Counted from the first letter of the stretch, positions 27,252 through 37,031 are shown. The stretch is 64,000 nucleotides of DNA from Candidatus Terasakiella magnetica (GCF_900093605.1 NZ_FLYE01000034.1:124001-188000), one strand, 5' to 3'. Notes: generated by a model not told the origin, from the sequence alone. Program-made: numbers and translations.

Positions 27252-29438
27252 TTACTCAGCTGCCAATTGCTCTGCAGTCTTGTCTTTCACAAAAGTTTTG
27301 AAATCTGCCGCCTGCATGGGCCTGCCAAAGAGATAGCCCTGAATTTCATCACAGCCCAATTTAGAGAGGAATTCATGCTGGAATTCTTCTTCCACCCCTT
27401 CTGCGGTAATCTCCATACCAAAACTATGGCCCATGGTGACAACCGCACGCGCAATCACGCCTTCGCTGGTTTCATCAATGATTTCATCCACGAACGCCTT
27501 ATCGATTTTAATGCGTTTAACCGGAAAACGTTTAAGGTAATTCAAGCTGGAATAGCCTGTGCCAAAATCGTCAATGGAAAGGGACACCCCTAAATCACGC
27601 AAATTTTCCAACACGGAAATGGTATGTTCCACATCATCCATCACCGCACTTTCGGTAATTTCAAGTTCCAGCAAATGGGGTGCTAATCCGGTTTCCAGCA
27701 GGACTTGGCGCACATTGGTCACCATGCAGTTTTCTTTGAGCTGCACGGCAGATACATTTACCGCGACCTTTAAATCGCCCAATCCCTCAGCCTGCCAGCG
27801 CCGAACCTGACGGCATGCCTCGCGCAAGACCCAATCACCAATTAAAACAATAAGCGGGCTGCGTTCTGCCACCGGGATAAACAGTCCCGGGGGCATAAAG
27901 CCACGCTCAGGATGGTTCCAGCGCACCAAAGCTTCCATACCTGCCACCCGGTTGTTTTTCACATCCAGTTTGGGCTGATAGTAAACTTCCAGCTCACCAT
28001 TGGGGATGGCAATTTTTAAATCACGCTCAATAATCTGGCGCTCTAGGGCCTGTTTGTTCATTTCTTCAGCATAGAAATGATAGCTAGAACCTTGATCTTC
28101 TTTTGCACGGCGACACGCCAAGGCCACATGATGAAGCACATCTTCCACAGACTCGTCTTCTTCACTTAAAAGCGTAATGCCGATAGAACAGGTGATATCA
28201 ATCTGTTCGCCTTGGTAATCCATGGGTTCGCTCACACGCTCAGTCATGCGTTGGGCAAAAACAGAGGCATCATCACTACCCTCAATATCAAACTGGATCA
28301 GGGCAAATTCATCTGCACTCAGGCGCGCCAATGTATCAGAATCGCGCACTAAAGCACCTAAACGGTCCGCCAGACTTTGCAACACCGCATCACCAGCTTG
28401 TTGGCCATAACTCTGGTTCACCGCATTAAACCCGTCAATATCCACAAGATGGACCGCTGCTTTTAATTCCGCGCGCTTCATCTGATGTAAAACCTGATTG
28501 CAGCGATCAATAAACAGATCACGATTGGCAAGACCCGTCAGCGTATCGGTATAAGCGATTTTCTTTAGATGTTCTGATGACACAGGGCTGTTTGAGGCAT
28601 CCAGCGCTTTTTCTGCACGTTCACGCTCAACTGCTTCACGGCGCAAATCGCGCACTACCAGATTAAGCTCTTTGGTGCGCTCAGAGACTTCATTTTCCAA
28701 CTGGCTGTTGTTTTGTTGCAGATTATCTTGTTGCAGGCGGATTTCACTAAAGGCTGAAGACAGGCGGCTGAGCAAATCATTATAGGCCACCGCCACATCG
28801 CCCAGTTCATCATTGCGTTTTTGTTCGATTTGATGGTTTTCGGGATGAGTTAAATCAACGCAGGCATTGTTCATCCCTTCGCGCAAATTGCGAATGGGGC
28901 TGAGCATTAAACGTTCCAGAATTGCCATGGTCACAACCGTGACGAAAAACGAGATCAATAAAACAAGCCCGACAATGCGCCAGATAAAGGCGTTTATCTG
29001 ACCGGGGATTTCTGATTTATCCAGTGTAGCGGTGATATGATAGGGATAGCCCAGCTCTTTGGGGGTCCACTCAGCCTGAAAGGTTTCAAGCTTTGGTGCA
29101 AGGATAGAGTTTTGCGACAAGTTAGAGACCTCTTTTCCCTTTTCATCGCGCACATGGGCAGAGATTAAAACAGAGCCGCCCCCAATCATCGGGGCCATCT
29201 TATTAAGGGAGATCGGATTATCCCCGCTGATTTCGAGCCAGGCGCGCACAACGGCAAAGCCTTCGCGCTCTACTTCAAGCAAACGGTCGCGCTCAAAGTT
29301 ATTAACCGAAAAAATCAAGATTGCGCCTTCAACAATCAAGATGGCAATAAAAACAGCACCCGTGACTTGGCGACATAAGCGGCAATGCGCTAGGGAATCC
29401 AAAATCCGTCTTGGTGAAAAAAGGCTTAATACCGCCAT
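27252..29438 (-). CDS. Membrane GGDEF-EAL protein (c-di-GMP turnover)
   Basis: 728 residues. Domain order: first membrane helix (about 25-48), a periplasmic sensor of about 100 residues, second helix (about 150-175), HAMP, a coiled coil, GGDEF (about 295-450), EAL (about 460-715). The GGDEF active loop reads LSADEF, so both glycines are replaced and cyclase activity is doubtful. The EAL domain has EALVRWNHPERG and DDFGTGYSSLNYLKRFPV with the metal-binding residues, so phosphodiesterase activity is likely. The signal sensed is unknown. Alone in its transcription unit, 72 bases upstream of the sugar operon on the same strand. Confidence 0.9.
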   Translation of the reverse strand: MAVLSLFSPRRILDSLAHCRLCRQVTGAVFIAILIVEGAILIFSVNNFERDRLLEVEREGFAVVRAWLEISGDNPISLNKMAPMIGGGSVLISAHVRDEKGKEVSNLSQNSILAPKLETFQAEWTPKELGYPYHITATLDKSEIPGQINAFIWRIVGLVLLISFFVTVVTMAILERLMLSPIRNLREGMNNACVDLTHPENHQIEQKRNDELGDVAVAYNDLLSRLSSAFSEIRLQQDNLQQNNSQLENEVSERTKELNLVVRDLRREAVERERAEKALDASNSPVSSEHLKKIAYTDTLTGLANRDLFIDRCNQVLHQMKRAELKAAVHLVDIDGFNAVNQSYGQQAGDAVLQSLADRLGALVRDSDTLARLSADEFALIQFDIEGSDDASVFAQRMTERVSEPMDYQGEQIDITCSIGITLLSEEDESVEDVLHHVALACRRAKEDQGSSYHFYAEEMNKQALERQIIERDLKIAIPNGELEVYYQPKLDVKNNRVAGMEALVRWNHPERGFMPPGLFIPVAERSPLIVLIGDWVLREACRQVRRWQAEGLGDLKVAVNVSAVQLKENCMVTNVRQVLLETGLAPHLLELEITESAVMDDVEHTISVLENLRDLGVSLSIDDFGTGYSSLNYLKRFPVKRIKIDKAFVDEIIDETSEGVIARAVVTMGHSFGMEITAEGVEEEFQHEFLSKLGCDEIQGYLFGRPMQAADFKTFVKDKTAEQLAAE

Positions 29439-29621
29439 GACCTATCCAACTATCCCGTTTTTATTTAAATCTCTTCATTAGAACATTATAGATATGGAAA
29501 GGAAATTGCACGTAACAACCCATCACAGCTAGGTGAATATCTTATTTTATTTCACTTTACTAATTCACTTAAACCTGTGATTATATAATTCTTTACTAAA
29601 TTCAAGTTGTACACGAGCCTA

Positions 29622-30599
29622 ATGAGAACACTTCTAACTTTTTTTTCAGTCGTACTCTTTTCAGGCTTCTTTTTCCTTTCAAATATAGCACAAGCCGCCC
29701 CGCTGTCCGTTGGGGTGTTGCTCTGGCGCGGTCAAACCGATTTTGATCGTGGCTTTATGGATGAATTGAAAAAACAACAACCAGACAGTGCTTTCCATAT
29801 TATCAATAGCGAGCAAAACCTGCGCAATACGGTCTCTGCTCTGCACAAGGATTGGAAAGATCAGCTCGCAAAAATGGATTACATTCTGTGTTTTGGCTCG
29901 CGCAATGGCTTAAAGGTTCGTGAAGAGCTTAAGAAAACAGATTTTTCGGGCACTTTGATTACCTTTGGCAATGCTTCAGGCTTGCTTAATGCACATCTTA
30001 ATCGCATCAACACACAAGAAAAACTCCTGCTGGGCCGACCAAGCATTTTAGACAGTTCAGTTCTGGAACTGTTTTTGCCTATGATGGGGGCAAAGAAAAT
30101 CGGGGTTCCTTTTAATCTTTATGAGCCTCAAAGCAGTGAGATCATCCCCGTCATGCAAGAAATTGCTGCCATCTATGATGCCAGCATTATTCCCATTCGC
30201 TTAAAACCAAAAAAAGAAGATATCAAAAGCCAGCTCAACATCATTTTAGAGCGTGAAAGAGAAATCGATTTACTGTTTTTTCCACTCGATAGCTTTATGA
30301 TTTCGCAGGCTGAGACCTTGGGGAGGATTGCCCTAAAACATAAAATCCCTTCCATCGGTGCTTTTAAGAAATATGTGGAAAATGGGGCAACCCTTGGCCT
30401 TAGCCCCAACTATGGCAATATTGGACGTCGCCTTGCCAAACAGGTCATAAAAATTGAACAAGGCAAATCCGTCTTTCACATGCCTGTGGTTTATAGTGAA
30501 GATAACCGCATCCTTGCCCACCGCAAAAACCTCTGGGAAATTGCGCCCAAACTCCTTAGCAAACTGCCCAAAGGCACGCGCTTTATTGATACGCCCTAA
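29622..30599 (+). CDS. ABC-type substrate-binding protein (ABC_sub_bind family), orphan
   Basis: 325 residues from the ATG at 29622 (frame open to a TTG at 29607). Signal peptide MRTLLTFFSVVLFSGFFFL ... AQA. The mature part has the two-lobe periplasmic-binding fold, with YILCFGSRNGLKVREEL in the first lobe and NYGNIGRRLAKQVIKIEQG near the end, the pattern of the ABC_sub_bind (PF04392) family. No permease or ATPase gene flanks it; it is convergent with the large flavoprotein, overlapping by 4 bases at the stops. It could act as a sensor-type binding protein. Ligand unknown. Confidence 0.72.
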   Translation: MRTLLTFFSVVLFSGFFFLSNIAQAAPLSVGVLLWRGQTDFDRGFMDELKKQQPDSAFHIINSEQNLRNTVSALHKDWKDQLAKMDYILCFGSRNGLKVREELKKTDFSGTLITFGNASGLLNAHLNRINTQEKLLLGRPSILDSSVLELFLPMMGAKKIGVPFNLYEPQSSEIIPVMQEIAAIYDASIIPIRLKPKKEDIKSQLNIILEREREIDLLFFPLDSFMISQAETLGRIALKHKIPSIGAFKKYVENGATLGLSPNYGNIGRRLAKQVIKIEQGKSVFHMPVVYSEDNRILAHRKNLWEIAPKLLSKLPKGTRFIDTP

Positions 30600-33500
30600 C
30601 CTCGTGCAATCCACAGCTTGGTGAGTTTTTCCTGTAAGCTATTTTGGTTTAAACGTGTGCGCAACACATCAAAAGCCACATGATCTAAATTTTGGTCTTG
30701 ATTAAAGCAAGAAAACACGACCTTTTCCTTGCCCGTTTCAGGATCAATCTGTTTTTGCAGACATTGGGCGCAAATCTCTTTGAGCATACATTGCATGGGC
30801 GAATTAATAGAACCAATTGCCATATGATGCTCGTTAAAACAGCCCTTCAACACCTCATGGCGGCTTTGGGCCACTGCGCGCATCATCATGTCTGAACCAA
30901 TGGCAATGATACGATCCACCTCACCCAGTGAAATGGGGCCCAACCCCAGCTTTCCCTCATGATAAGCTTTCATGGCCTGCACCACATTACCCACAAAGGT
31001 AAAATCCTGATCACGCCCCACTTTAAAACCCGGGGCCTGATCACAGCACCAGATAATACAATCAGCAGCCTTTTCAATATTTTCCACATGATAGCGATCT
31101 TGCGCGGTTTTATAAGCTGCAAAATAAAGTACGCGGCACCCCTTGGCCCGCATGGCCTGCCCGATGGAAAACAACACCGCATTTCCAAGCCCCCCTCCGG
31201 CTAATAACACGGCTTCTCCTTCAGGGATTTCGGTTGGCATGCCTGTTGGCCCCATCAAGGTGACAGGCTCATTTGGTTTAAGCGTGGCACAAAGATTACT
31301 TGAGCCGCCCATCTCTAAAACAATAAGAGAGATATGACCTTTTTCCACATCCACCTCTGCCCCCGTTAAGGCCAACCCCTCCATAGATAACAAGGTGCCA
31401 TCTGCTCTTTTGCGCGCATGGGCCTCAAAATTTTGCAGGCGAAAAAATTGTCCGGGCTGAAATTTTCGCGCTGCCATGGGCGCTTTAATCACCACTTCCA
31501 CAATGGTTGGGGTAAGGCGGATAACTTCAACCACACGGGCGCGAAGTTCTTCATTTAATCGGGCAATCAGCGCAGGTGTTTCCGCCTTGCTTTTCTTTAA
31601 GCCCGCCATTGTTTTCGTAATAACCGGATACCCCCGTTTCGCACTGGCCATGGCACTCACCACATTACCGGCAAAACTGGGGTGAAGATCACCAAAATAA
31701 CTTATTGCCCGCCCATCATTTTCTATATGGGCCAACATATAAGCCTGATCAGGCTTTGGTGTTTGTTCAGGCTGTACGGGCTCGCCCTTTTCATTCAACG
31801 CGCGGTAATATTTCCCTTCAAGCTTTAAGCCTGCATCAAAGCATTCTCGGGCAAGGACCGTATTGGGTTTGGTTCCCGCTGCAACAAGGATGGTGCGCGC
31901 CGCCATGGTGATTTCTTGCCCGCTGGGTGTTAAAGCCCCATTTTCACCTCGAACCTGATGTTTAAGACGCAAGGCTTTAGCGTGACCATAATCATCCACC
32001 TCCACCGCCGTTGGAGAAACGAGATCATGAAAGTGAATACCTTCTCTTAAGGCATGGCTGACCTCATCGGCATTCAGGCGATAACTCGGGGCATCTTGCA
32101 TGCGTCTGCGATAAGCAACTTGCGCCCCGCCCCAGCCTTGCAACAGGCCTAAAACATCAGGATGGGCCTTTTGTTTTTCTACGCGCAAGGCCTTGGCATG
32201 GGTGATGAACTCTTCAGCAATTTCACGGTCCTGATCACTCCAGAATTGTTCCACTACCTCTTGGCCTAATTCCTCACACAAAACCTCATAGCGCGATAAG
32301 AATTTTTCCACCTGCACCGGATAATAAGCCAGACTTTCCGTGCAGGCATCAATGGCGGTGAGCCCGCCACCAACCACCACCACAGGCAAACGGAGCGTTA
32401 AATTCGAAATGGAAGTCTCACGCGCTGCCCCCCCTAATTGCAGCCCCATCAAAAAGTCTGAAGCTTGGCGCACTCCCATGGCGAGATTATTGGGGATATC
32501 TAAAACCGTGGGCGCACCAGCACCTGCACATAAGGCAATATGGTCAAACCCCATGTTAAAAGCATCGGCTGGAGTGAGTGTGCCGCCAAAACGCACCCCG
32601 CCAAACATGGCAAAAGCTTTTCGCCGCTCTAACAACAAGCGGATGATTTTGAGGTAATTTTTATCCCAGCGCACCGTAATGCCATATTCCGCCACCCCGC
32701 CAAACCCTGCCATGGTGCGGTTGGATAAATCTTCGCGCAAATTTTCCACATCATAAATCGGCTTAAACCCATGGCGCTTGCCTGCTTCATCCACCCCTGA
32801 AATATGCTCCGGCAACGGCTCAATCTTTAACCCGTCGATTGCGATCACATCATGACCGTCATTCATCAAATGATGGGATAAGGTATAGCCAGCAGGACCT
32901 AATCCCACGACCAACACCTTGCGCCCACTTGGCTCTTTGGGAATGGGGCGTTCCATATGAAACGGGTTCCAGCGGGTCAGCAGACTATAAATTTCAAAGC
33001 CCCACGGCAAGGCAAGGACATCTTTTAAAAAACGGGTTTCCGCCTTGGGAATTTCAACCGGGTCCTGTTTTTGATAGATACAGGCCGTCATACAATCATT
33101 GCAAATACGATGGCCTGTGCCTGCCAACATGGGGTTATCCACACAGGCAATAGCAACCGCTGCAATAAAATGCCCACCCAGTTTTGCCACATGCATTTCA
33201 GAGATCATCTCTTCAAGCGGACAGCCATTTAAGGCGACACCCAGCGGGTTTTGATCAATCACTTGTGTCTTTTTAACAAACAGCCCTTTAGAACAGCTAT
33301 CACGGTTGCGCTCATGACAATGCACACAATAAGACGCTTCAGCCATAGCCTCTGTGCGCGAACATCCTTCATCACTGAGCTTAAACCCATCGCGGGGGCT
33401 AATGGGGCCTGAGGTGATCAGGTTGTCATAATCGGTTTTCCCCGCCACCCAAAAGAGCTTACTTTGTGGGAAAGCCTTGGTGTGATAGGCCCATGCTGCA

Positions 33501-33985
33501 TATTTTGTGGCGGCCTCTAACTTATCTTGATGGGCTTCTTCATTCTCAAGCCAACCTATAACCAGCTTGGCAAATGCCACATCATCAAACGGGCCGCCGA
33601 GCTCTTTTTCCAAGGCCTTGCCATCAAAGCGGATAGCGTCTTCTTTTGAATAGGCTTTGATGGCTTTTCGTTGAATGAATTTACGCCGACATTCAATATA
33701 GGCATCAAAGTCAAGATGGTCGGACGTTTCCTGCCCCACGCTCTCTTCAATCTGAAAGAGATGGGCGATAAAGCTATCTAGATGCGGGGCCAGTGATAAG
33801 ATCAAGCCGGATGTTTCTGCTTTGGATAATTGATCAGGGGCAAGTCGTGCAGCCTTTAAACGCTGAGCAAGTGCGGGTTGATAATGATTGACCCAATCCC
33901 TGAATAAGGCATCGATTTTTAACAAGCCGTCTCGATGATAAAGATCATTAAAATCCAGATCGTAAGAAAGCGATAGATCAACCAT
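30596..33985 (-). CDS. Giant GltD-like plus PyrK-like flavoprotein (Nfn-like single chain)
   Basis: 1129 residues. Residues 1 to about 210 are a helical domain I do not recognise. About 220-320 hold many cysteines (CVHCHERNRDSCSKG, a further GCP, CVDNP, CNDCMTAC), suitable for two [4Fe-4S] clusters as in GltD/NfnB. Around 350 is VVGLGPAGYTLSHHL and around 535 VVVVGGGLTAIDACTES, the FAD and NAD(P) Rossmann motifs of the GltD family. From about 815 comes a ferredoxin-reductase domain with GQFFRLQN, then LLAGGGLGNAVLFSIG, ending with a C-x5-C-x2-C ... C [2Fe-2S] motif (CMLKEICAQC ... CFN) exactly as in PyrK/NfnA. This order equals NfnB+NfnA fused. NADH/NADPH/ferredoxin electron transfer is a reasonable guess; bifurcation is unproven. 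Confidence 0.8.
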   Translation of the reverse strand: MVDLSLSYDLDFNDLYHRDGLLKIDALFRDWVNHYQPALAQRLKAARLAPDQLSKAETSGLILSLAPHLDSFIAHLFQIEESVGQETSDHLDFDAYIECRRKFIQRKAIKAYSKEDAIRFDGKALEKELGGPFDDVAFAKLVIGWLENEEAHQDKLEAATKYAAWAYHTKAFPQSKLFWVAGKTDYDNLITSGPISPRDGFKLSDEGCSRTEAMAEASYCVHCHERNRDSCSKGLFVKKTQVIDQNPLGVALNGCPLEEMISEMHVAKLGGHFIAAVAIACVDNPMLAGTGHRICNDCMTACIYQKQDPVEIPKAETRFLKDVLALPWGFEIYSLLTRWNPFHMERPIPKEPSGRKVLVVGLGPAGYTLSHHLMNDGHDVIAIDGLKIEPLPEHISGVDEAGKRHGFKPIYDVENLREDLSNRTMAGFGGVAEYGITVRWDKNYLKIIRLLLERRKAFAMFGGVRFGGTLTPADAFNMGFDHIALCAGAGAPTVLDIPNNLAMGVRQASDFLMGLQLGGAARETSISNLTLRLPVVVVGGGLTAIDACTESLAYYPVQVEKFLSRYEVLCEELGQEVVEQFWSDQDREIAEEFITHAKALRVEKQKAHPDVLGLLQGWGGAQVAYRRRMQDAPSYRLNADEVSHALREGIHFHDLVSPTAVEVDDYGHAKALRLKHQVRGENGALTPSGQEITMAARTILVAAGTKPNTVLARECFDAGLKLEGKYYRALNEKGEPVQPEQTPKPDQAYMLAHIENDGRAISYFGDLHPSFAGNVVSAMASAKRGYPVITKTMAGLKKSKAETPALIARLNEELRARVVEVIRLTPTIVEVVIKAPMAARKFQPGQFFRLQNFEAHARKRADGTLLSMEGLALTGAEVDVEKGHISLIVLEMGGSSNLCATLKPNEPVTLMGPTGMPTEIPEGEAVLLAGGGLGNAVLFSIGQAMRAKGCRVLYFAAYKTAQDRYHVENIEKAADCIIWCCDQAPGFKVGRDQDFTFVGNVVQAMKAYHEGKLGLGPISLGEVDRIIAIGSDMMMRAVAQSRHEVLKGCFNEHHMAIGSINSPMQCMLKEICAQCLQKQIDPETGKEKVVFSCFNQDQNLDHVAFDVLRTRLNQNSLQEKLTKLWIARG

Positions 33986-34088
33986 GATAGCCTCCCTTTT
34001 TATTATCTAACCATATCTTTTGCCGTAAAGCAAAACAGATGGTAAAAGAGGGATAAGCGATCCGTTTGATAAATGAGGAAAAAGAAAC

Positions 34089-34511
34089 GTGTCTGAAGAA
34101 TATGCTGGCGACATCAGCCCAAAAGAAGCTTGGAAAATTCTCCAAAACTCACCTGAGGCCATCTTGATTGATGTACGCACCGAGGCTGAATGGGCCTGGG
34201 TCGGTCAGGTTGATCTTTCCTCCCTCAAAAAAGAGCATCTGCTGGTGGAATGGAACCGTTTCCCCGGTGGGGTTTCTAACGAGAATTTCGTTGAAGATGT
34301 TGCAAAGCTGGTTGCCAATAAAGAGGCCGAACTGCTCATGCTCTGTCGCTCTGGTGTACGTTCTAAATATGCAGCCATTGCCTTAACGGCGGCTGGTTTT
34401 AAAACCGCCTATAATATCGCAGGCGGTTTTGAAGGTGACCCCAATGAAGAGCGTCACCGTGGTCAGGTGAATGGTTGGAAAGTTGCAAACCTTCCATGGG
34501 TGCAGGGCTAA
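34089..34511 (+). CDS. Rhodanese-like domain protein
   Basis: 140 residues, a single rhodanese domain. It has ILIDVRTEAEWAWVG and the active-site loop LCRSGVRSKYAA with a catalytic Cys, then the AYNIAGGFEGDPNEERHRG ending typical of one alphaproteobacterial subgroup. Likely a cytosolic sulfurtransferase. GTG start with GAGGAAAAAGAAAC before it. It is divergent from the giant flavoprotein and just ahead of an FkbM methyltransferase (1-base gap), so the two form a unit. Confidence 0.87.
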   Translation: MSEEYAGDISPKEAWKILQNSPEAILIDVRTEAEWAWVGQVDLSSLKKEHLLVEWNRFPGGVSNENFVEDVAKLVANKEAELLMLCRSGVRSKYAAIALTAAGFKTAYNIAGGFEGDPNEERHRGQVNGWKVANLPWVQG

Positions 34512-34512
34512 C

Positions 34513-35340
34513 ATGACTAAGGTTCCATTTGATTTTGTCATCAATCATCAGAATAAAGACCATCATCTGAAATTTCTGTTTGATACGGATCAGATGAGTC
34601 AGAACCATATTCTGAATTGCCTGAACAAAAACAATGTCTATGAGCCGGAACTGCTCTTTTTATTTTTGCGCGTTTTAAGAAGCGGCGATACTTTTTTAGA
34701 CATCGGTGCCCATGTGGGGTTTTTCTCGGTTTTAGCCGGGCATCTGGTCGGGGCTGAAGGCAAAGGCATTTCTGTTGAGCCCATGGCTGAAAATCACCAA
34801 GCCTTTGAGCATAACATCTCTCTTAATGGGTTTGACCATGTGGAGCTGGTGAAGGGCATCATCTCTGATGAAAATGGCGAAAGCCAGATTTTCTTTAATG
34901 CCGATAATGATGGTGGGCATTCTTTATGGGACCCGGGAACCCATGAGTTTAATCAGAAATCGCGAGAAAACCCGACCCAGCGCCCGGTGCACTCACGCAC
35001 ACTCATGTCCTTGCTGCAAAGCAACCGCATTCGAAAAGTCAAACTTGCCAAGATTGATACGGAAGGCGCTGAGGTTAAAATCCTCTCTGCCAGCCAGAAT
35101 GTGTTGAAGATCGGACAGATTGATTTCATCGCCTGCGAGCTGAACCCAAGTGCGCTTGAAGCCATGGGATATCATCAAAAAGACCTCTATGACTGTGTGC
35201 GCGCCTGTGGCTATGAGGTCTATATCCCTAAAGAAGATGGCAGCCTGCCTCAGCTCTTGCCTGAAGGTAAATATATCCAGACCCAATATGCCATGAATGT
35301 AGTGTTCACCAAGCCCGAACTCATTGCCCAATATTGGTGA
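34513..35340 (+). CDS. FkbM family methyltransferase
   Basis: 275 residues from the ATG at 34513. The SAM-binding motif is FLDIGAHVGFFSVLAG, with VEPMAEN following as the acidic loop of motif II. FkbM members O-methylate sugars or polyketides; in polysaccharide-producing bacteria they often methylate glycans. No glycan cluster is adjacent. The frame is open upstream within the rhodanese gene and not used. Convergent with ccmB, stops touching. Confidence 0.83.
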   Translation: MTKVPFDFVINHQNKDHHLKFLFDTDQMSQNHILNCLNKNNVYEPELLFLFLRVLRSGDTFLDIGAHVGFFSVLAGHLVGAEGKGISVEPMAENHQAFEHNISLNGFDHVELVKGIISDENGESQIFFNADNDGGHSLWDPGTHEFNQKSRENPTQRPVHSRTLMSLLQSNRIRKVKLAKIDTEGAEVKILSASQNVLKIGQIDFIACELNPSALEAMGYHQKDLYDCVRACGYEVYIPKEDGSLPQLLPEGKYIQTQYAMNVVFTKPELIAQYW

Positions 35341-36006
35341 TTATTCTACCGATTGTCTGACGGCCGCAGCCGCAGCAAACGGGCAAAGCGCGAGACAAGC
35401 AAACAAGATACCGGACAGTATCAGGATTTGGGACTTCACTGCAAAACCGCCAATGGCCGCTTCAATCAGGCCCACACCGAAAATCAGCACCGGGACAAAA
35501 AGTGGTAAAACCAAAAGCGAAATCAACACCCCACCACGACGCGAGCCTAAAACAAGTGCAGCCCCAATAGCCCCGATTAGGCTGAGTACAGGTGTGCCAA
35601 GCAACAAGGCCAGCATCAACATGGAAAAGCCATTGCTATCCATATTCATCAGCACAGCCAGCAAAGGCGAGGCAATCATCAAGGGTAAGCCCGTGGTCAA
35701 CCAATGTGCAGTAATTTTTGCCAGCACAATCACTTCTAAAGGCAGGGGCGAGAGCGTCAAAAGCTCAAGCGAGCCATCTTCATAATCGGTTTGAAACAGG
35801 CGCTCCAACGACAGCATTGAGGCCAAAAGGGCCGCTACAAAAATCACCCCGCTTGCCACGCGGGCAAGAATATTGCCTTCTGGGCCAATGCCAAAGGGAA
35901 AGAGCACAACGGTGAGTACGAAGAACATCACCACCATGACACTGTCACTGCCTTGGCGCAGGGCAAGACGCAGGTCGCGTCGAACGATTGAAATGAAACG
36001 TCCCAT
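35341..36006 (-). CDS. ccmB: Heme exporter permease CcmB
   Basis: 221 residues from the ATG at 36006, which starts MGRFISIVRRDLRLALRQGSD, the family N-terminus. Six transmembrane helices. Includes LLASMLSLERLFQTDYEDGSLELL and the PLPLEVIVLAKITAHWL block of CcmB. Forms the CcmAB(CD) ABC complex that releases holo-CcmE during cytochrome c maturation in the inner membrane. Four bases after ccmA. ccmC is not adjacent; the next gene is convergent. Confidence 0.93.
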   Translation of the reverse strand: MGRFISIVRRDLRLALRQGSDSVMVVMFFVLTVVLFPFGIGPEGNILARVASGVIFVAALLASMLSLERLFQTDYEDGSLELLTLSPLPLEVIVLAKITAHWLTTGLPLMIASPLLAVLMNMDSNGFSMLMLALLLGTPVLSLIGAIGAALVLGSRRGGVLISLLVLPLFVPVLIFGVGLIEAAIGGFAVKSQILILSGILFACLALCPFAAAAAVRQSVE

Positions 36007-36010
36007 ACTC

Positions 36011-36682
36011 TTATATCCCCTCTGCCAAAAGCGAGGCACTTTCATGCCCGCGCGCGGCTGTAAAATCACCGACGTTTAAAACCTGCTGGTCTTTGATATT
36101 CATATCAGAATGTGTGGAAAGCACGACCATACCGCCTTTTTCACGGTGCGCTTCAATTACATCTTCGAGCTTTTTAATGGATTCTTTATCAAGCGCGGTG
36201 GTTGGTTCATCCAATAACCACAGCGGTGATTTTGAGGCGATAATACGCGCAAGGTTAGCGCGGCGTTTTTGCCCGGCTGATAAAAAACGCCCCGGCACAT
36301 CAATTAAGTGACCGATTGAGAAAATATCCAGCGCTTCTTTAAAATTGGCTTGGGCTTTTGAGGCATCACTGCGCAAACCTGCCCAGAATTTAAGATTTTC
36401 TTCCACACTCAAAACAGGTTTGATGGCATCATGGTGTCCTACATAATGCAAACGCTCGCGGTGTTCATCCATATCTTGTGAAACGGGTTCTCCTTCCCAG
36501 CTCATCACGCCACTTGCGGGGCTTAACAAGCCTGCCATCATGCGCAAGAGAGACGATTTACCCGCCCCATTATGACCAATAAGGGTGAGGCAACCGCCAC
36601 TTTCAAGGGTGAAATCCAGTTTTGCAAAGACAAGGCGTTCCCCACGGATACAGACCAGATCCTGTCCTGTAAAAGATGCCAT
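36011..36682 (-). CDS. ccmA: Heme exporter ATP-binding protein CcmA
   Basis: 223 residues. Walker A GHNGAGKSSLLRMMAG, signature LSAGQKRRANLAR (CcmA-type 'LSAGQ..R'), Walker [13 protein letters not shown] and a switch His in VVLSTHSDM. Powers CcmB in cytochrome c maturation. First gene of the ccmAB pair. A hairpin followed by TTTGTTTT lies about 40 bases upstream, read on the same strand. Confidence 0.94.
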   Translation of the reverse strand: MASFTGQDLVCIRGERLVFAKLDFTLESGGCLTLIGHNGAGKSSLLRMMAGLLSPASGVMSWEGEPVSQDMDEHRERLHYVGHHDAIKPVLSVEENLKFWAGLRSDASKAQANFKEALDIFSIGHLIDVPGRFLSAGQKRRANLARIIASKSPLWLLDEPTTALDKESIKKLEDVIEAHREKGGMVVLSTHSDMNIKDQQVLNVGDFTAARGHESASLLAEGI

Positions 36683-36721
36683 GTACTTTCCCCCTATTAT
36701 GAGCCCTGCTATTGTTAAAAC

Positions 36722-36757
36722 AAATCATCCCCGGAGGGCAAGTCCGAGGATGATTTA
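36722..36757 (-). terminator. Hairpin upstream of ccmA, probable minus-strand terminator
   Basis: AAATCATCC-c-CGGA pairs with TCCG-a-GGATGATTT, with one internal mismatch. On the minus strand it is followed by GTTTT, so it could end a transcript coming from the region 36760-37020. Confidence 0.55.
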
Positions 36758-36956
36758 GAATTCTAGCATGATTAATTTAATTTGGTCAGAAGCGACATTT
36801 TGAAGAGCGAATGTTGAACTAGTAACCGCTTTAGAGGGCGATCTCGATACTTGGGCTTATCGAGAGGGGGAATGCTCTTCAACCCACCGTTCTTTCCATG
36901 TTTAGTAATATGAGATCAAATTTAGGCAGCATTATGAGCGGATTCTGCCTTTATTT
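36758..36956. ncRNA. Candidate structured non-coding RNA
   Basis: Within a 406-base gap without a gene. TTGAAGAGC (36800-36808) and GCTCTTCAA (36873-36881) form a perfect 9-bp closing stem. Inside it CTCGATA-N8-TATCGAG makes a perfect 7-bp hairpin. AGGCAG / CTGCCT (36924-36950) is a further hairpin followed by TTATTT. Strand is uncertain: the minus strand ends in the hairpin at 36722-36757, the plus strand in the AGGCAG hairpin. It does not look like 4.5S RNA, tmRNA or RNase P RNA. Confidence 0.4.
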
Positions 36957-37031
36957 GCCTTATTTGATTTTATGAAAACCTTATGGATATTACGCTTGGT
37001 CTGGCTGAAATACCGCCGTTTTTGTTCAGGC

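Noticed and set aside
36758-36956. 6S RNA, 4.5S RNA or tmRNA in the gap
   Set aside because: None of the conserved strings I know for these RNAs (for example the GGAAGCAG loop of SRP RNA) is visible; left as an unnamed candidate.
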